Made by a program: the position numbers and the translations under genes
In this document: positions 29,454 to 37,427 of the stretch, piece after piece
Layout of the letters: each line of letters opens with the position of its first letter
Position numbering within the stretch: position 1 is the stretch's first letter
Notes under the pieces: model-generated
Told to the model about the DNA's origin: nothing
The model's database searches: none
The model's input: the letters and a program-made list of their open reading frames with translations, nothing else
Source of the DNA: a bacterium CG_4_9_14_3_um_filter_65_15
GTDB taxonomy: Bacteria; Krumholzibacteriota; Krumholzibacteriia; LZORAL124-64-63
Reading direction: 5' to 3'
Assembly (NCBI GenBank): GCA_002790835.1
Contig: PFVX01000090.1
Span: 45,543 to 109,542, forward strand
DNA length: 64,000 nt

Positions 29454-31376
29454 TTACCTGCTCCACACGAGGCGTGCGGCGGCGACCGCAGCGCGCGATC
29501 GGGCCTGCGCTAGGTACACACCGCCGGCTGCCCGACGTCCCTGATCGTCGCGGCCGTCCCAGGTGAATTCATGTCTACCCGCAGCCAGCAGTTCGGCCGT
29601 GCCCAGGGTGCGCACCAGGCGCCCCCGGACATCGAACAATCGGATTTCGAGAGGCCCCTCCCGCGACATGTCCGCGGCGATGGAGATCTCGCCGGTTTGG
29701 CGACGATAGGCGGAAAGAGTCAACCCCGCGTGACCGGCGCTCCCGGAAAACGGCACATCCGAAACGGCGGTCAGAACCTCCACCGGGCCGGCCGTGTGCC
29801 GAACGGTGGCCACATGCGTGACGGCTTCCCAGTACCAGCCGATCGAATCGGTGGGAGGGGAAACCAGTTCCGGCAAAACCGTTCCCGCCGCCTGCAGCGA
29901 AGCGGGTTTGGTGGGCAACTTCACCCCGACCAGCCCCGCACCCGACGCGGTGGCCCAGCGCGCGGCGATCCCCGAGCCCGGATACTCCACCAGCGACAAG
30001 GGTTCGTTCGACGCCAAGATGTGAGTCCGGTCGGCGGGAGCGAGGTCCGGTTCCAGGCCCATGATTTCCAGGTAGTATTTGACGGTGTTGAAGTTCTGTT
30101 CGTACCAGTTGTCCACGCTGAAATGAAAGAGCAAATCCTTGATGGTGGTGAACATGCGCCCGTCCGCCCCAAGGCCCCGATCGTTCTGACCGTGGGAGCA
30201 GACCGCAGCCATGGCCAAGGCCGTCGACCGCATGGTCGAGTCGCGCCGGGCGTCACCGGCAAGGGCCTGGTCCAGCAACAGGGCGGTTCGCGCACACTGC
30301 AGGCTCGAAGCGTAGGTGGCCTCCGGCCAGCCGGCCCACTCCAGGGTCACCGGCTCGTACGGGGCGGTGACCGCGCCCGCTCCCTGGACCAGATAGCGGG
30401 CCCCCACCGAATCCAGGATAGCGATGGCCGTATCCTGCCAACCGGCCGGTCGACGCCCAACCAGCTCCACGATCATCTCGTGCGCCGAGTAGTGATCTTG
30501 GAAGCCCGTCTGCATGGCCGGTGACTGATCCTCGTAGAACGCCTCCCAGCGCATGTAATCCGCCGCGGCCGGATTGCAGGGGTTGGCCAACAGCCACGCC
30601 CAGGCCCGGTCCCTCGCCAGGGCGTAGCCGGGATCGCCGGTCCTCTGCGTCATGGCATCCAGAAAGCGCACGGCCGGCTGCAGATGGCTGGTGTAATCCT
30701 GGGTCACCGTGCCGTCGGCGGGAACGGCTCGGAACGGCCAGCGCCCGTCGTCGACGGGGCCGCCGGACATCTGCGTGGCCAGCAGGGTGGCGGCGATCTC
30801 CTGTGCGGCGGTCCAGTAGGACGCATCGCCGGTGATGTCGTACAGCCGCAACAGGCGCAGCCCGAACATGGGCGCCTTGTCCGTCATGTTGGCGGCGCCG
30901 TCCCAACCGCCGCCCATGACGCCGTCGGTTTGCGTACTGAAGGGGAAGTTGCCGTAGAGGTCGCCGGCGGGGGTGCGGTGCTCCAGCATCCAGTCGGCGA
31001 ATTGCCGAGCGCGGGCCAATCCTGCGGGGTCACCGCTCCAGCGTCGCCAGTCCAGGAAGGCGTCGATGGCCACGCAAGCGGTGTAGGCCGGATAACTGAC
31101 CGCCGCGTAACCGGGGTAACCGGTGGTGCTGCTCCACAACCCGTTCCCGTCCCGCACGGCGTAGTGGTAGAAGTAGGGCGGCACCGGGTAGCCCCCGGGG
31201 TCGTTGTCGTTGGTGCGGATGCCGTCGATGCCCACATCCGACTGCAGGAAGGTCATCACCTCCGACACCAGGGTGCCGTAGGACTTGGCAGGCGGAACTT
31301 CAGCCAACGCCTGCAGGGGGACGAGGACCAGGAAAATGACGGCAAGCCGTCGGACTGCGGAACTCAGAGTCGGCAA
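29454..31376 (-). CDS. Secreted alpha/alpha-barrel protein of unknown activity with FlgD tail
   Basis: 640 residues beginning at TTG (a stop lies 12 bases upstream in frame, so no earlier start is possible), with signal peptide LAVIFLVLVPLQALA. Repeated helical hairpins such as YTACVAIDAFLDWRRWSGDP, ARQFADWMLEHRTP, LRLLRLYDITGDASYW and EIAATLLATQM suggest a six-hairpin/AGE-like toroid found in glycan lyases, hydrolases and epimerases. I cannot assign a family or catalytic residues. The tail resembles FlgD (RLVRTLGTAELLAAGRHEFTWDGRD) but ends VWSR. It is the first gene of an operon with the propeller glycosidase and has a strong extended -10 promoter. Confidence 0.72.
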   Translation of the reverse strand: MPTLSSAVRRLAVIFLVLVPLQALAEVPPAKSYGTLVSEVMTFLQSDVGIDGIRTNDNDPGGYPVPPYFYHYAVRDGNGLWSSTTGYPGYAAVSYPAYTACVAIDAFLDWRRWSGDPAGLARARQFADWMLEHRTPAGDLYGNFPFSTQTDGVMGGGWDGAANMTDKAPMFGLRLLRLYDITGDASYWTAAQEIAATLLATQMSGGPVDDGRWPFRAVPADGTVTQDYTSHLQPAVRFLDAMTQRTGDPGYALARDRAWAWLLANPCNPAAADYMRWEAFYEDQSPAMQTGFQDHYSAHEMIVELVGRRPAGWQDTAIAILDSVGARYLVQGAGAVTAPYEPVTLEWAGWPEATYASSLQCARTALLLDQALAGDARRDSTMRSTALAMAAVCSHGQNDRGLGADGRMFTTIKDLLFHFSVDNWYEQNFNTVKYYLEIMGLEPDLAPADRTHILASNEPLSLVEYPGSGIAARWATASGAGLVGVKLPTKPASLQAAGTVLPELVSPPTDSIGWYWEAVTHVATVRHTAGPVEVLTAVSDVPFSGSAGHAGLTLSAYRRQTGEISIAADMSREGPLEIRLFDVRGRLVRTLGTAELLAAGRHEFTWDGRDDQGRRAAGGVYLAQARSRAAVAAARLVWSR

Positions 31377-31424
31377 GGAGGGGACTCACAGGGCTGAAAC
31401 CGATCTGTCGTGACTAGTTATCAT

Positions 31425-31433
31425 ATTATAACA
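31425..31433 (-). promoter_or_regulatory. Extended -10 promoter of the glycan operon
   Basis: TGTTATAAT (a TGn extended -10, TATAAT at 31425-31430 on the minus strand) in an AT-rich patch about 50 bases before the TTG start. No good -35 hexamer lies at 16-18 bases, consistent with an extended -10 promoter. The surrounding GTTAT..ATAAC is palindromic. Confidence 0.55.
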
Positions 31434-31607
31434 TAATCTCTCTCCAAGTGCCGAACGAATCCCCATTTCGATCTGGTCGGGTGTCTTGCTTCGATGACCA
31501 ACCAATTCCCTAGGTTTTTAGGACAAATTTGGTACATTTTCCTTTCCCCCCGCGGGGTCGCTGTTTAGCTTTCCACCCGGAGGGAATAATCGGAAAGAAG
31601 GTATCGC

Positions 31608-31871
31608 GTGCGACCGGGCGCGGCAGCGGGCAATTTGTTGCGAAATATCATGGTATTCTACCGCGAAGGTTTTCGCGGCATGACCCTGGGCCGTTCCCTA
31701 TGGCTGGTCGTCGCCATCAAGATCCTCGTCATTTTCGGGTTGCTCAAGATCTTCTTCTTCCCTGACTTTCTCGAATCCGGGTTTTCCACCGATCGGCAAC
31801 GCGCCGATTTCGTGCTGGAGCAGCTCACCCCACCCATCCCTGAGCCCACCACCGGAAGCGAATCGCCATGA
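31608..31871 (+). CDS. DUF4492 small membrane protein preceding cytochrome bd
   Basis: 87 residues from a GTG with AAGAAGG about 7 bases upstream; ATG at 31650 is an alternative. The conserved core FYREGFRGMTLGRSLWLVVAIKILVIFGLLKIFFFPDF is a DUF4492 signature (split here: FYREGFRGMTLGRSLW, then one membrane helix ending FFFPDF). Genes of this family sit directly before cydA in many Bacteroidota-related genomes. Its TGA overlaps the cydA ATG, so it is co-translated with the oxidase and may be an accessory or assembly subunit. Confidence 0.85.
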   Translation: MRPGAAAGNLLRNIMVFYREGFRGMTLGRSLWLVVAIKILVIFGLLKIFFFPDFLESGFSTDRQRADFVLEQLTPPIPEPTTGSESP

Positions 31872-33403
31872 TCGAGAATCTCGATCCCACCATGGTCGAC
31901 TGGGCCCGGGCACAATTCGCCCTGACGGCCATGTACCACTGGATCTTCGTGCCCCTGACCCTCGGCCTCACCTGGTTCATCGCCTACTGCCACACCATCT
32001 CCTACCGGACCGGCAACGAGGAGTGGAAGAGGCTGACCCGATTCTGGATGCGTCTCTTCGCCGTGAACTTCGCCGTGGGCGTGGCCACCGGCATCATCCT
32101 GGAGTTCGAGTTCGGCACCAACTGGTCCAACTATTCCTGGATGGTGGGAGACATCTTCGGCGCGCCCCTCGCCATCGAGGGACTGTTCGCCTTCTTCCTC
32201 GAATCCACCTTCTTTGCCGTGATGTTCTTCGGCTGGGACCGTGTCTCGCGGAGGTTCCACCTGGTCTCCACGTGGATGGTGGCCCTCGGCTCCAACTTGT
32301 CGGCCGTCTGGATCCTGGTCGCCAACGCGTGGATGCAGCACCCGGCGGGTCAGGAGTTCAACCCCGACACCGCCCGGTTCGAAATGAACTCTTTCCGGGA
32401 TATCGTGTTCTCCCCGGTCGCGGTGGCCAAATTCACCCACACCGCGAGTTCCTCCATGGTGCTGTCGGCCTTCTTCGTGATCTCGGTCTCCTCGTGGTAT
32501 CTCCTGAAGGGTCGGCACCGGACCATGGCCCGGCGTTCCATCGTCCTGGCCTCGGTGTTCTGTCTGCTTTCCTCCTTGTTCGTGATCTTCACGGGCGACC
32601 AGTCCGCCTACGCCGTAGCCCAGAAACAGCCCATGAAACTGGCTGCCTGCGAGGGTCTGTTGCGCGGACAGACGGGGGCCGACCTCATCGCCATCGGGGT
32701 GGTGAAGGACGACCACGACATCAGAGACGACAAGCAGGTCACACGGCTCAATATCGGCATTCCCGAACTCCTGTCCTACCTCGCCAACCGCAACTTCAAG
32801 TCCTTCGTGCCGGGTGTCCGCGACATGGTGTACGGCAACCCCGAACAGAACCTCCTGGGCGCCAAGCAGAAGATGGTCAAGGGGCGGACGGCCCTGGCCG
32901 CCCTCGCCGCATACAGGTCCGACCGGCAGGCCGGGGACGAGGCGGGGGCCGCGGCCGCCCGGGACACCTTGAGGGCCAACCAGGACTACATCGGCTATGG
33001 CTACCTGGAAAAACCGGAGGACGCCGTTCCCCCCATCGCCCTGTCGTTCTACTCGTTCCACTTCATGGTCATCCTGGGCACCCTGTTCCCGGTTGTGTCC
33101 GTGCTGTTCCTGCTCGTCGCCTGGCGGAACACGTTCGAGAAGCACCGCGGGCTGCTGCGGGTGGGGACGATCCTGCTCATCCCCGGAATGATCGCCCACT
33201 GGCTCGGCTGGATCGTTGCCGAAGTCGGACGGCAGCCGTGGGCCATCCAGGACCTGCTGCCGGTGAACGTGGCGGCCACCCGCCTGTCCAGCGGTTCGGT
33301 CCGGGCCACGTTCTTTCTGTTCCTGTTCCTGTTCACGGTGCTGCTGATCGCGGAAGTCGGGATCATGCTCAAGCAGATCTCCATCGGACCGGAGGAGGGA
33401 TGA
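31868..33403 (+). CDS. cydA: Cytochrome bd ubiquinol oxidase subunit I
   Basis: 511 residues, similar to E. coli CydA (522). Heme ligands are visible: His24 in TAMYHWIFVPLTLG (b595), the His of AKFTHTASSSM (b558), with GRQPWAIQDLLP at the quinol side. The glutamates of EFEFGTNW and EGLFAFFLES line the proton/heme-d path. The Q-loop between helices 6 and 7 is of moderate length. The enzyme reduces O2 with quinol at high affinity, allowing microaerobic respiration. Confidence 0.96.
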   Translation: MIENLDPTMVDWARAQFALTAMYHWIFVPLTLGLTWFIAYCHTISYRTGNEEWKRLTRFWMRLFAVNFAVGVATGIILEFEFGTNWSNYSWMVGDIFGAPLAIEGLFAFFLESTFFAVMFFGWDRVSRRFHLVSTWMVALGSNLSAVWILVANAWMQHPAGQEFNPDTARFEMNSFRDIVFSPVAVAKFTHTASSSMVLSAFFVISVSSWYLLKGRHRTMARRSIVLASVFCLLSSLFVIFTGDQSAYAVAQKQPMKLAACEGLLRGQTGADLIAIGVVKDDHDIRDDKQVTRLNIGIPELLSYLANRNFKSFVPGVRDMVYGNPEQNLLGAKQKMVKGRTALAALAAYRSDRQAGDEAGAAAARDTLRANQDYIGYGYLEKPEDAVPPIALSFYSFHFMVILGTLFPVVSVLFLLVAWRNTFEKHRGLLRVGTILLIPGMIAHWLGWIVAEVGRQPWAIQDLLPVNVAATRLSSGSVRATFFLFLFLFTVLLIAEVGIMLKQISIGPEEG

Positions 33404-33404
33404 C

Positions 33405-34538
33405 ATGATCGGCTCGCTGGAATACTCGACCCTGCAGGGACTGTGGTGGCTGCTTTGTTCGATCGTCGGTGCCCTGTTCCTGTGTCTGAATTTCGTCCAG
33501 GGCGGCCAGAGCCTGTTGTGGACCGTACCGCGGACGGCCGAGGAGAAGTCCCTTTTCGTCAACTCCCTGGGGTTGAAATGGGAGCTGACCTTCACCACCC
33601 TGGTGACGTTCGGCGGGGCGTTATTCGCGGCTTTTCCCCTCTTCTACGCCACCTCGTTCGGCGGAGCCTACTGGATGTGGATCCTCATCCTGTTCACCTT
33701 CATCCTGCAGGCCGTCAGCTACGAATTCCGCAACAAGCCCCGCAACCTGCTGGGCGGACGGACCTACGAGCTGTTTATGCTGATCAACGGCACCCTGGGG
33801 GTCCTGCTCATCGGGACGGTGGTCGGGACCTTCTTCACCGGATCCGAGTTCACCCTCGACCAGTACAACGTGGTGGCCTGGGTCTCGCCCCTGCGCGGGA
33901 TCGAGGCCGTCTTCGAGCCGTTCAACCTCGGCCTGGGACTGTTCATGGTCTTCCACGCGCGCACCCTCGGAGCCATGTACCTGCTGAACAACCTCGACCC
34001 GGGCAGCCAGGGGGACCTCGCCGACCGCCTGCGCCGGGCGACGGGCATCAACTTCATCGTGTCCCTGCCGTTCCTGATGTACGTCTTGGTCCGCCTGTTG
34101 CTGATGAAGGGTCACGAAGTCCGGGCCGAGGGCGCGATCGTCCTTGCGCCCCACAAGTACCTCGACAACCTGCTCGCCCATCCCGTCCTGCCGGTCATGC
34201 TGGCGGCCGGCCTGGCGCTGGTCGCATGGGGGGTGGGAAAGTCCGCGCGCAGCGCTTCGTTGCGCGGCATCTGGTTCGGTGGATTCGGCACGTTCCTGAT
34301 CGGCCTGACGCTCCTGTTGTTGCCGGCCTACCACAACACCGCCTTCTATCCGTCCCGGACGGACCCCGCGTCCGGCCTCACCATCTTCAACGCATCGTCC
34401 AGCCGCTTCACCCTGACGGTCATGACCTACGTCGCCCTGTTCATCCCGTTGATCCTGGCCTATATCGCCTACGTCTGGCGCGCCATGGCTGGCAAGCGGG
34501 TCGGGGTCGATGATGTTCGCAATGAAGAGGCCTATTGA
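33405..34538 (+). CDS. cydB: Cytochrome bd ubiquinol oxidase subunit II
   Basis: 377 residues (E. coli CydB 379), about nine helices. The start, LQGLWWLLCSIVGALFLCLNFVQGG, matches the typical first helix, and the helix pair around NTAFYPS and ASSSRFTLTVMTYVALFIPL closes the fold. It begins 1 base after the cydA stop. The C-terminus (YIAYVWRAM) is normal. Confidence 0.95.
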   Translation: MIGSLEYSTLQGLWWLLCSIVGALFLCLNFVQGGQSLLWTVPRTAEEKSLFVNSLGLKWELTFTTLVTFGGALFAAFPLFYATSFGGAYWMWILILFTFILQAVSYEFRNKPRNLLGGRTYELFMLINGTLGVLLIGTVVGTFFTGSEFTLDQYNVVAWVSPLRGIEAVFEPFNLGLGLFMVFHARTLGAMYLLNNLDPGSQGDLADRLRRATGINFIVSLPFLMYVLVRLLLMKGHEVRAEGAIVLAPHKYLDNLLAHPVLPVMLAAGLALVAWGVGKSARSASLRGIWFGGFGTFLIGLTLLLLPAYHNTAFYPSRTDPASGLTIFNASSSRFTLTVMTYVALFIPLILAYIAYVWRAMAGKRVGVDDVRNEEAY

Positions 34539-34556
34539 GGCCCGGAGAGGTTCCCC

Positions 34557-34649
34557 ATGAACACCGTGATGCTGTTGGGCTGGCTGGTTCTGGTGGGGGT
34601 CTGTTACGGCCTGGGCAAGGCCGTCTTGGCCAAATTGGATCTGCTCTGA
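34557..34649 (+). CDS. cydX: CydX-like 30-residue subunit of cytochrome bd
   Basis: A 30-codon gene beginning MNTVMLLGWLVLVGVCYG and ending KLDLL, with GGAGAGG 6 bases before the ATG, 18 bases after cydB. A single hydrophobic helix at this position is the signature of CydX/CydS, which stabilises heme d/b595 in the oxidase. It is too short for most gene callers. A strong terminator follows immediately. Confidence 0.75.
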   Translation: MNTVMLLGWLVLVGVCYGLGKAVLAKLDLL

Positions 34650-34652
34650 AAC

Positions 34653-34677
34653 GACCCCGGGCCGACGGTCCGGGGTC
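34653..34677. terminator. Terminator between cydX and the DEAD-box gene
   Basis: Perfect 8-base stem GACCCCGG / CCGGGGTC with a 9-base loop, 3 bases after the cydX stop, followed by TTCCGTTTCC. It lies in the 37-base gap between convergent genes and could stop transcripts from both sides. Confidence 0.75.
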
Positions 34678-34686
34678 TTCCGTTTC

Positions 34687-35922
34687 CTACCGTTGCCACT
34701 TGGACCCTGACCCGCGCGCCTTGCCGGACCGTGCCCGACTGCGCGCCGCTCGGGCCGAGGCCGACAGGCAGGCGGCCACCCGCGAAGAGTGCCAGGGGTG
34801 GTCCTCGTGGACGTCGAGTGAGCGGGACATCATGCGTTCGACCCCGCGCAGAAGAGGCACGTCCCCGATGGCGCAGAGCGACACGGCCACACCGGCGCGG
34901 CCGGCGCGGGCGGTGCGCCCGATGCGGTGGACGTAGTTTTCCGGGTCCGAGGGCAGGTCGAAATTGACCACGTGGGTGATGTCATCGACGTCGATGCCCC
35001 GGGCCATGAGGTCGGTGGCCACCAGCACGCTCACCTTGCCGCCGGTGAACGCCTCCAACGCCTGCTGGCGCTGGGCCTGGTTCTTGTTGGAATGGATCGC
35101 AGCGGCACGCACACCGTGACTCTGCAGATGTCGGGTGACCTGGATGGCCGCGATTTTGGTGCCCACGAAGACCAGGACCTTGCCGGCTTCCTGCTTCTTC
35201 ACCATATCCAGCAGGAGGTCCTGCTTGTGGTGCTTGCGCACGAACATGACCTTCTGCTCGATGTTGTCGGCCACCGTGGCCGGCGGCGCCACCGAAATGA
35301 TGTGGGCTTCGGTCTGGACGGTCGAGGCGAGGCTGCGCACGGCCGCGGTCATGGTGGCGGAAAACAGCAGGGTCTGTCGAGGTTTCGGCACATGCTCGGC
35401 GATCCAGCGCACGTCCGGCATGAATCCCATGTCCAGCATGCGGTCCGCCTCATCCAGAATCAGGAACTCCACGTCCTCGAGGCTCACCGCCTTCTGCTCC
35501 ATCAGGTCGATGAGCCGACCCGGGGTGGCGATGACGACGTCGACGCCGTCGCGCATCTTCTGGATCTGCGGCCCCGAGGGAACGCCGCCCAGCACCACCA
35601 CGGTGCGGATGCCCGTGTAGCGGCCATAGGCGCGGAAGTTCTCGTCGATCTGAACGGCCAGCTCCCGTGTCGGCGCGAGGATCAGCACCAGGGGTTTGTC
35701 GCCCTTGCGGGCGGATCGGGTGGCGATGTCGTCGATCAAGGGCAGGGCGAAGGCGGCGGTCTTGCCCGTGCCGGTTTGCGCGCAGGCAATCAGATCGTCC
35801 CCTGCCATGACCACGGGGATGGCCTCATGTTGGATGGGTGTGGGTTCTTCGTAACCGCAATCGGCCAAGGCCCGCAGAACGGGCTCGCTCAGCCCCAAGT
35901 CGGAAAAGGTCGGTGTGTTCAT
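34687..35922 (-). CDS. DEAD-box ATP-dependent RNA helicase (RhlE-like)
   Basis: 411 residues. All helicase motifs are present: Q motif region PTPIQHEAIP, motif I AQTGTGKTA, Ia APTRELA, II LDEADRML, III FSATM, and VI HRIGRTARAG. The short Arg/Ser-rich C-terminus (ARAARSRARSGKARGSGSK) may bind RNA. It unwinds RNA duplexes in ribosome assembly, RNA decay or cold adaptation. It is preceded by a 140-base leader with several hairpins and a good promoter, which suggests leader-based control. Confidence 0.94.
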   Translation of the reverse strand: MNTPTFSDLGLSEPVLRALADCGYEEPTPIQHEAIPVVMAGDDLIACAQTGTGKTAAFALPLIDDIATRSARKGDKPLVLILAPTRELAVQIDENFRAYGRYTGIRTVVVLGGVPSGPQIQKMRDGVDVVIATPGRLIDLMEQKAVSLEDVEFLILDEADRMLDMGFMPDVRWIAEHVPKPRQTLLFSATMTAAVRSLASTVQTEAHIISVAPPATVADNIEQKVMFVRKHHKQDLLLDMVKKQEAGKVLVFVGTKIAAIQVTRHLQSHGVRAAAIHSNKNQAQRQQALEAFTGGKVSVLVATDLMARGIDVDDITHVVNFDLPSDPENYVHRIGRTARAGRAGVAVSLCAIGDVPLLRGVERMMSRSLDVHEDHPWHSSRVAACLSASARAARSRARSGKARGSGSKWQR

Positions 35923-36062
35923 GGTTTCCTGTCTCGTCGATCCGGGATCCAGCAGCGTGATCCCGGTCGTGCGCAGGAGGCGGAGGGCCGAGAGGCATGC
36001 AGAAAATCGCGGTGGCTTATTGGGCGGCCCCCTGTGGGCCGCACGTGCTCAGTCTTTTTTCT
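35923..36062 (-). promoter_or_regulatory. Structured 5' leader of the DEAD-box helicase
   Basis: Transcribed leader predicted from the promoter at 36070-36098. It contains a hairpin GCGGCCC/GGGCCGC (36024-36042, 5-base loop) and a second one CCGGGATC/GATCCCGG (35942-35966, 9-base loop) close to the start codon. RNA helicase and cold-shock leaders are often autoregulated through such folds; here that is an inference. Confidence 0.45.
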
Positions 36063-36069
36063 AGGCCTC

Positions 36070-36098
36070 AAGATACGTCCAACTTATGATGCGGGCAA
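36070..36098 (-). promoter_or_regulatory. Candidate sigma-70 promoter of the DEAD-box helicase
   Basis: On the minus strand TTGCCC (36093-36098), exactly 17 bases, then TATCTT (36070-36075). It gives a transcript start near 36063 and fits the leader length. It lies in the gap shared with the divergent esterase gene. Confidence 0.5.
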
Positions 36099-36128
36099 CG
36101 GAATTCCCTTCACGGCGAAAGGTCCCCC

Positions 36129-37346
36129 ATGCGCGCGCTCGCGATTCTGCTGGTCTTCTGCCTGGGGTGCGGTGTGTCCGGCTGCGCCGTCCGGCCCGCC
36201 CCCCGCCTGCAGAGCCCTCCCGTTTCCCGTGCGGATTTCCTGGCCCATCTGCACGACATTTCCGCCCTGGAGAACCCCGTCCGCCGCACGGCTGAACTCG
36301 ACAGCCTCTGGGCAGGCCTGCAGGCTGCCGGTCGCATCCCCTTCGTGGCCGCCGACTCGGTGACTTTCCTCTTCCGGGGCCAGGCAGGCAGCGTAACCTT
36401 CACCGGAGACTTCGACGGCTGGAATCCCGAACCTCCCCACGCCCGCAGGATCCCGGGCACGGATTTGTGGATCCAGAACGAGGTCTTTCCCGGCGACGCC
36501 CGCCTGGACTACAAGATCGTGATCAATGGCGGGACCTGGCTGCTGGATCCCGCCAACCCCCGCACCCAGCGCGGCGGTTTCGGCGACAACTCCGAACTCC
36601 GCATGCCCGCCTACGTCCCATCGCCCTGGGTGGAACGCCAACCCGACGTCCCGCGGGGTTCGCTCACCGCCGCCGCCCTCACCAGCTCCAACCTCGGCTA
36701 CACGGTGCAATACACCGTCTACACCCCGGCCGATTACGCGGACCTGGATTCCTTGCCGGTGATCTACGTGACCGACGGCCAGGAGTACGCCGACCCCCGC
36801 CTGGGCAGCATGGTCGAAGTTCTGGACAACCTCATCGCCGCCCACCGCCTCCGTCCCCTGCTGGCCGTGTTCATCGATCCGCGGGTGAACGGAAAAAACC
36901 TGCGTGCCGAGCAGGACATCCTGAACGAGAATTTCGTGGGCTTTGTGCGGGACGAACTGGTGCCCGTCATCGACGACCACTTCCGGACCGGCAAAGGGCG
37001 CATGGACCGGGGTATCCTGGGCACCTCATTGGGAGGCCTGAACGCCGCCTGGTTCGCGCTCAGGGCAGGCGACACCTTCGGCCGGATCGGAATCCAATCG
37101 CCGGCCTTCCAGGCGGGCGAAAGCCGCATCATCGGGCTCTGGGAACAGTCCCCCCCGGCGGACGTGGACATCTTCCTGACCTGGGGCACCCTTCACGACT
37201 TCGGGGAAGACACCCGGAAATTCTGTAACATGTTGAACAACAAAGAAATAAGCTACAGGAAATTGATCCTGAACGAAGGTCATTCCTGGGGCGCATGGCG
37301 GGCCCAACTGGACGACATCCTCACGGCTTTCTGGCCCGCCCCCTGA
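36129..37346 (+). CDS. Esterase-family lipoprotein with N-terminal E-set domain
   Basis: 405 residues. Lipobox GVSGC gives a membrane-anchored lipoprotein. Residues ~75-160 form an E-set/CBM48-like domain (SVTFTGDFDGWNP ... DYKIVINGGTWLLDP), as in iron-siderophore esterases (Fes/IroD) and glycan esterases. The alpha/beta-hydrolase domain contains the nucleophile elbow GTSLGG and a C-terminal catalytic His in NEGHSWGAWR. The function may be a siderophore, feruloyl or acetyl-glycan esterase; the carbohydrate-type E-set domain and many secreted glycosidases favour glycan ester cleavage (inference). Confidence 0.88.
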   Translation: MRALAILLVFCLGCGVSGCAVRPAPRLQSPPVSRADFLAHLHDISALENPVRRTAELDSLWAGLQAAGRIPFVAADSVTFLFRGQAGSVTFTGDFDGWNPEPPHARRIPGTDLWIQNEVFPGDARLDYKIVINGGTWLLDPANPRTQRGGFGDNSELRMPAYVPSPWVERQPDVPRGSLTAAALTSSNLGYTVQYTVYTPADYADLDSLPVIYVTDGQEYADPRLGSMVEVLDNLIAAHRLRPLLAVFIDPRVNGKNLRAEQDILNENFVGFVRDELVPVIDDHFRTGKGRMDRGILGTSLGGLNAAWFALRAGDTFGRIGIQSPAFQAGESRIIGLWEQSPPADVDIFLTWGTLHDFGEDTRKFCNMLNNKEISYRKLILNEGHSWGAWRAQLDDILTAFWPAP

Positions 37347-37427
37347 CATATTTCTCAATCTAACCCGCGATCTTCCGATTCTTGAGAGGCCGAAATACCA
37401 CAGGCCACTTTGAACACGGATCGGACC

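Noticed and set aside
34557..34677. Possible attenuator or riboswitch after cydB
   Set aside because: The short frame is a complete CydX-like peptide with ribosome site and the hairpin follows its stop, so a small gene plus terminator explains it.
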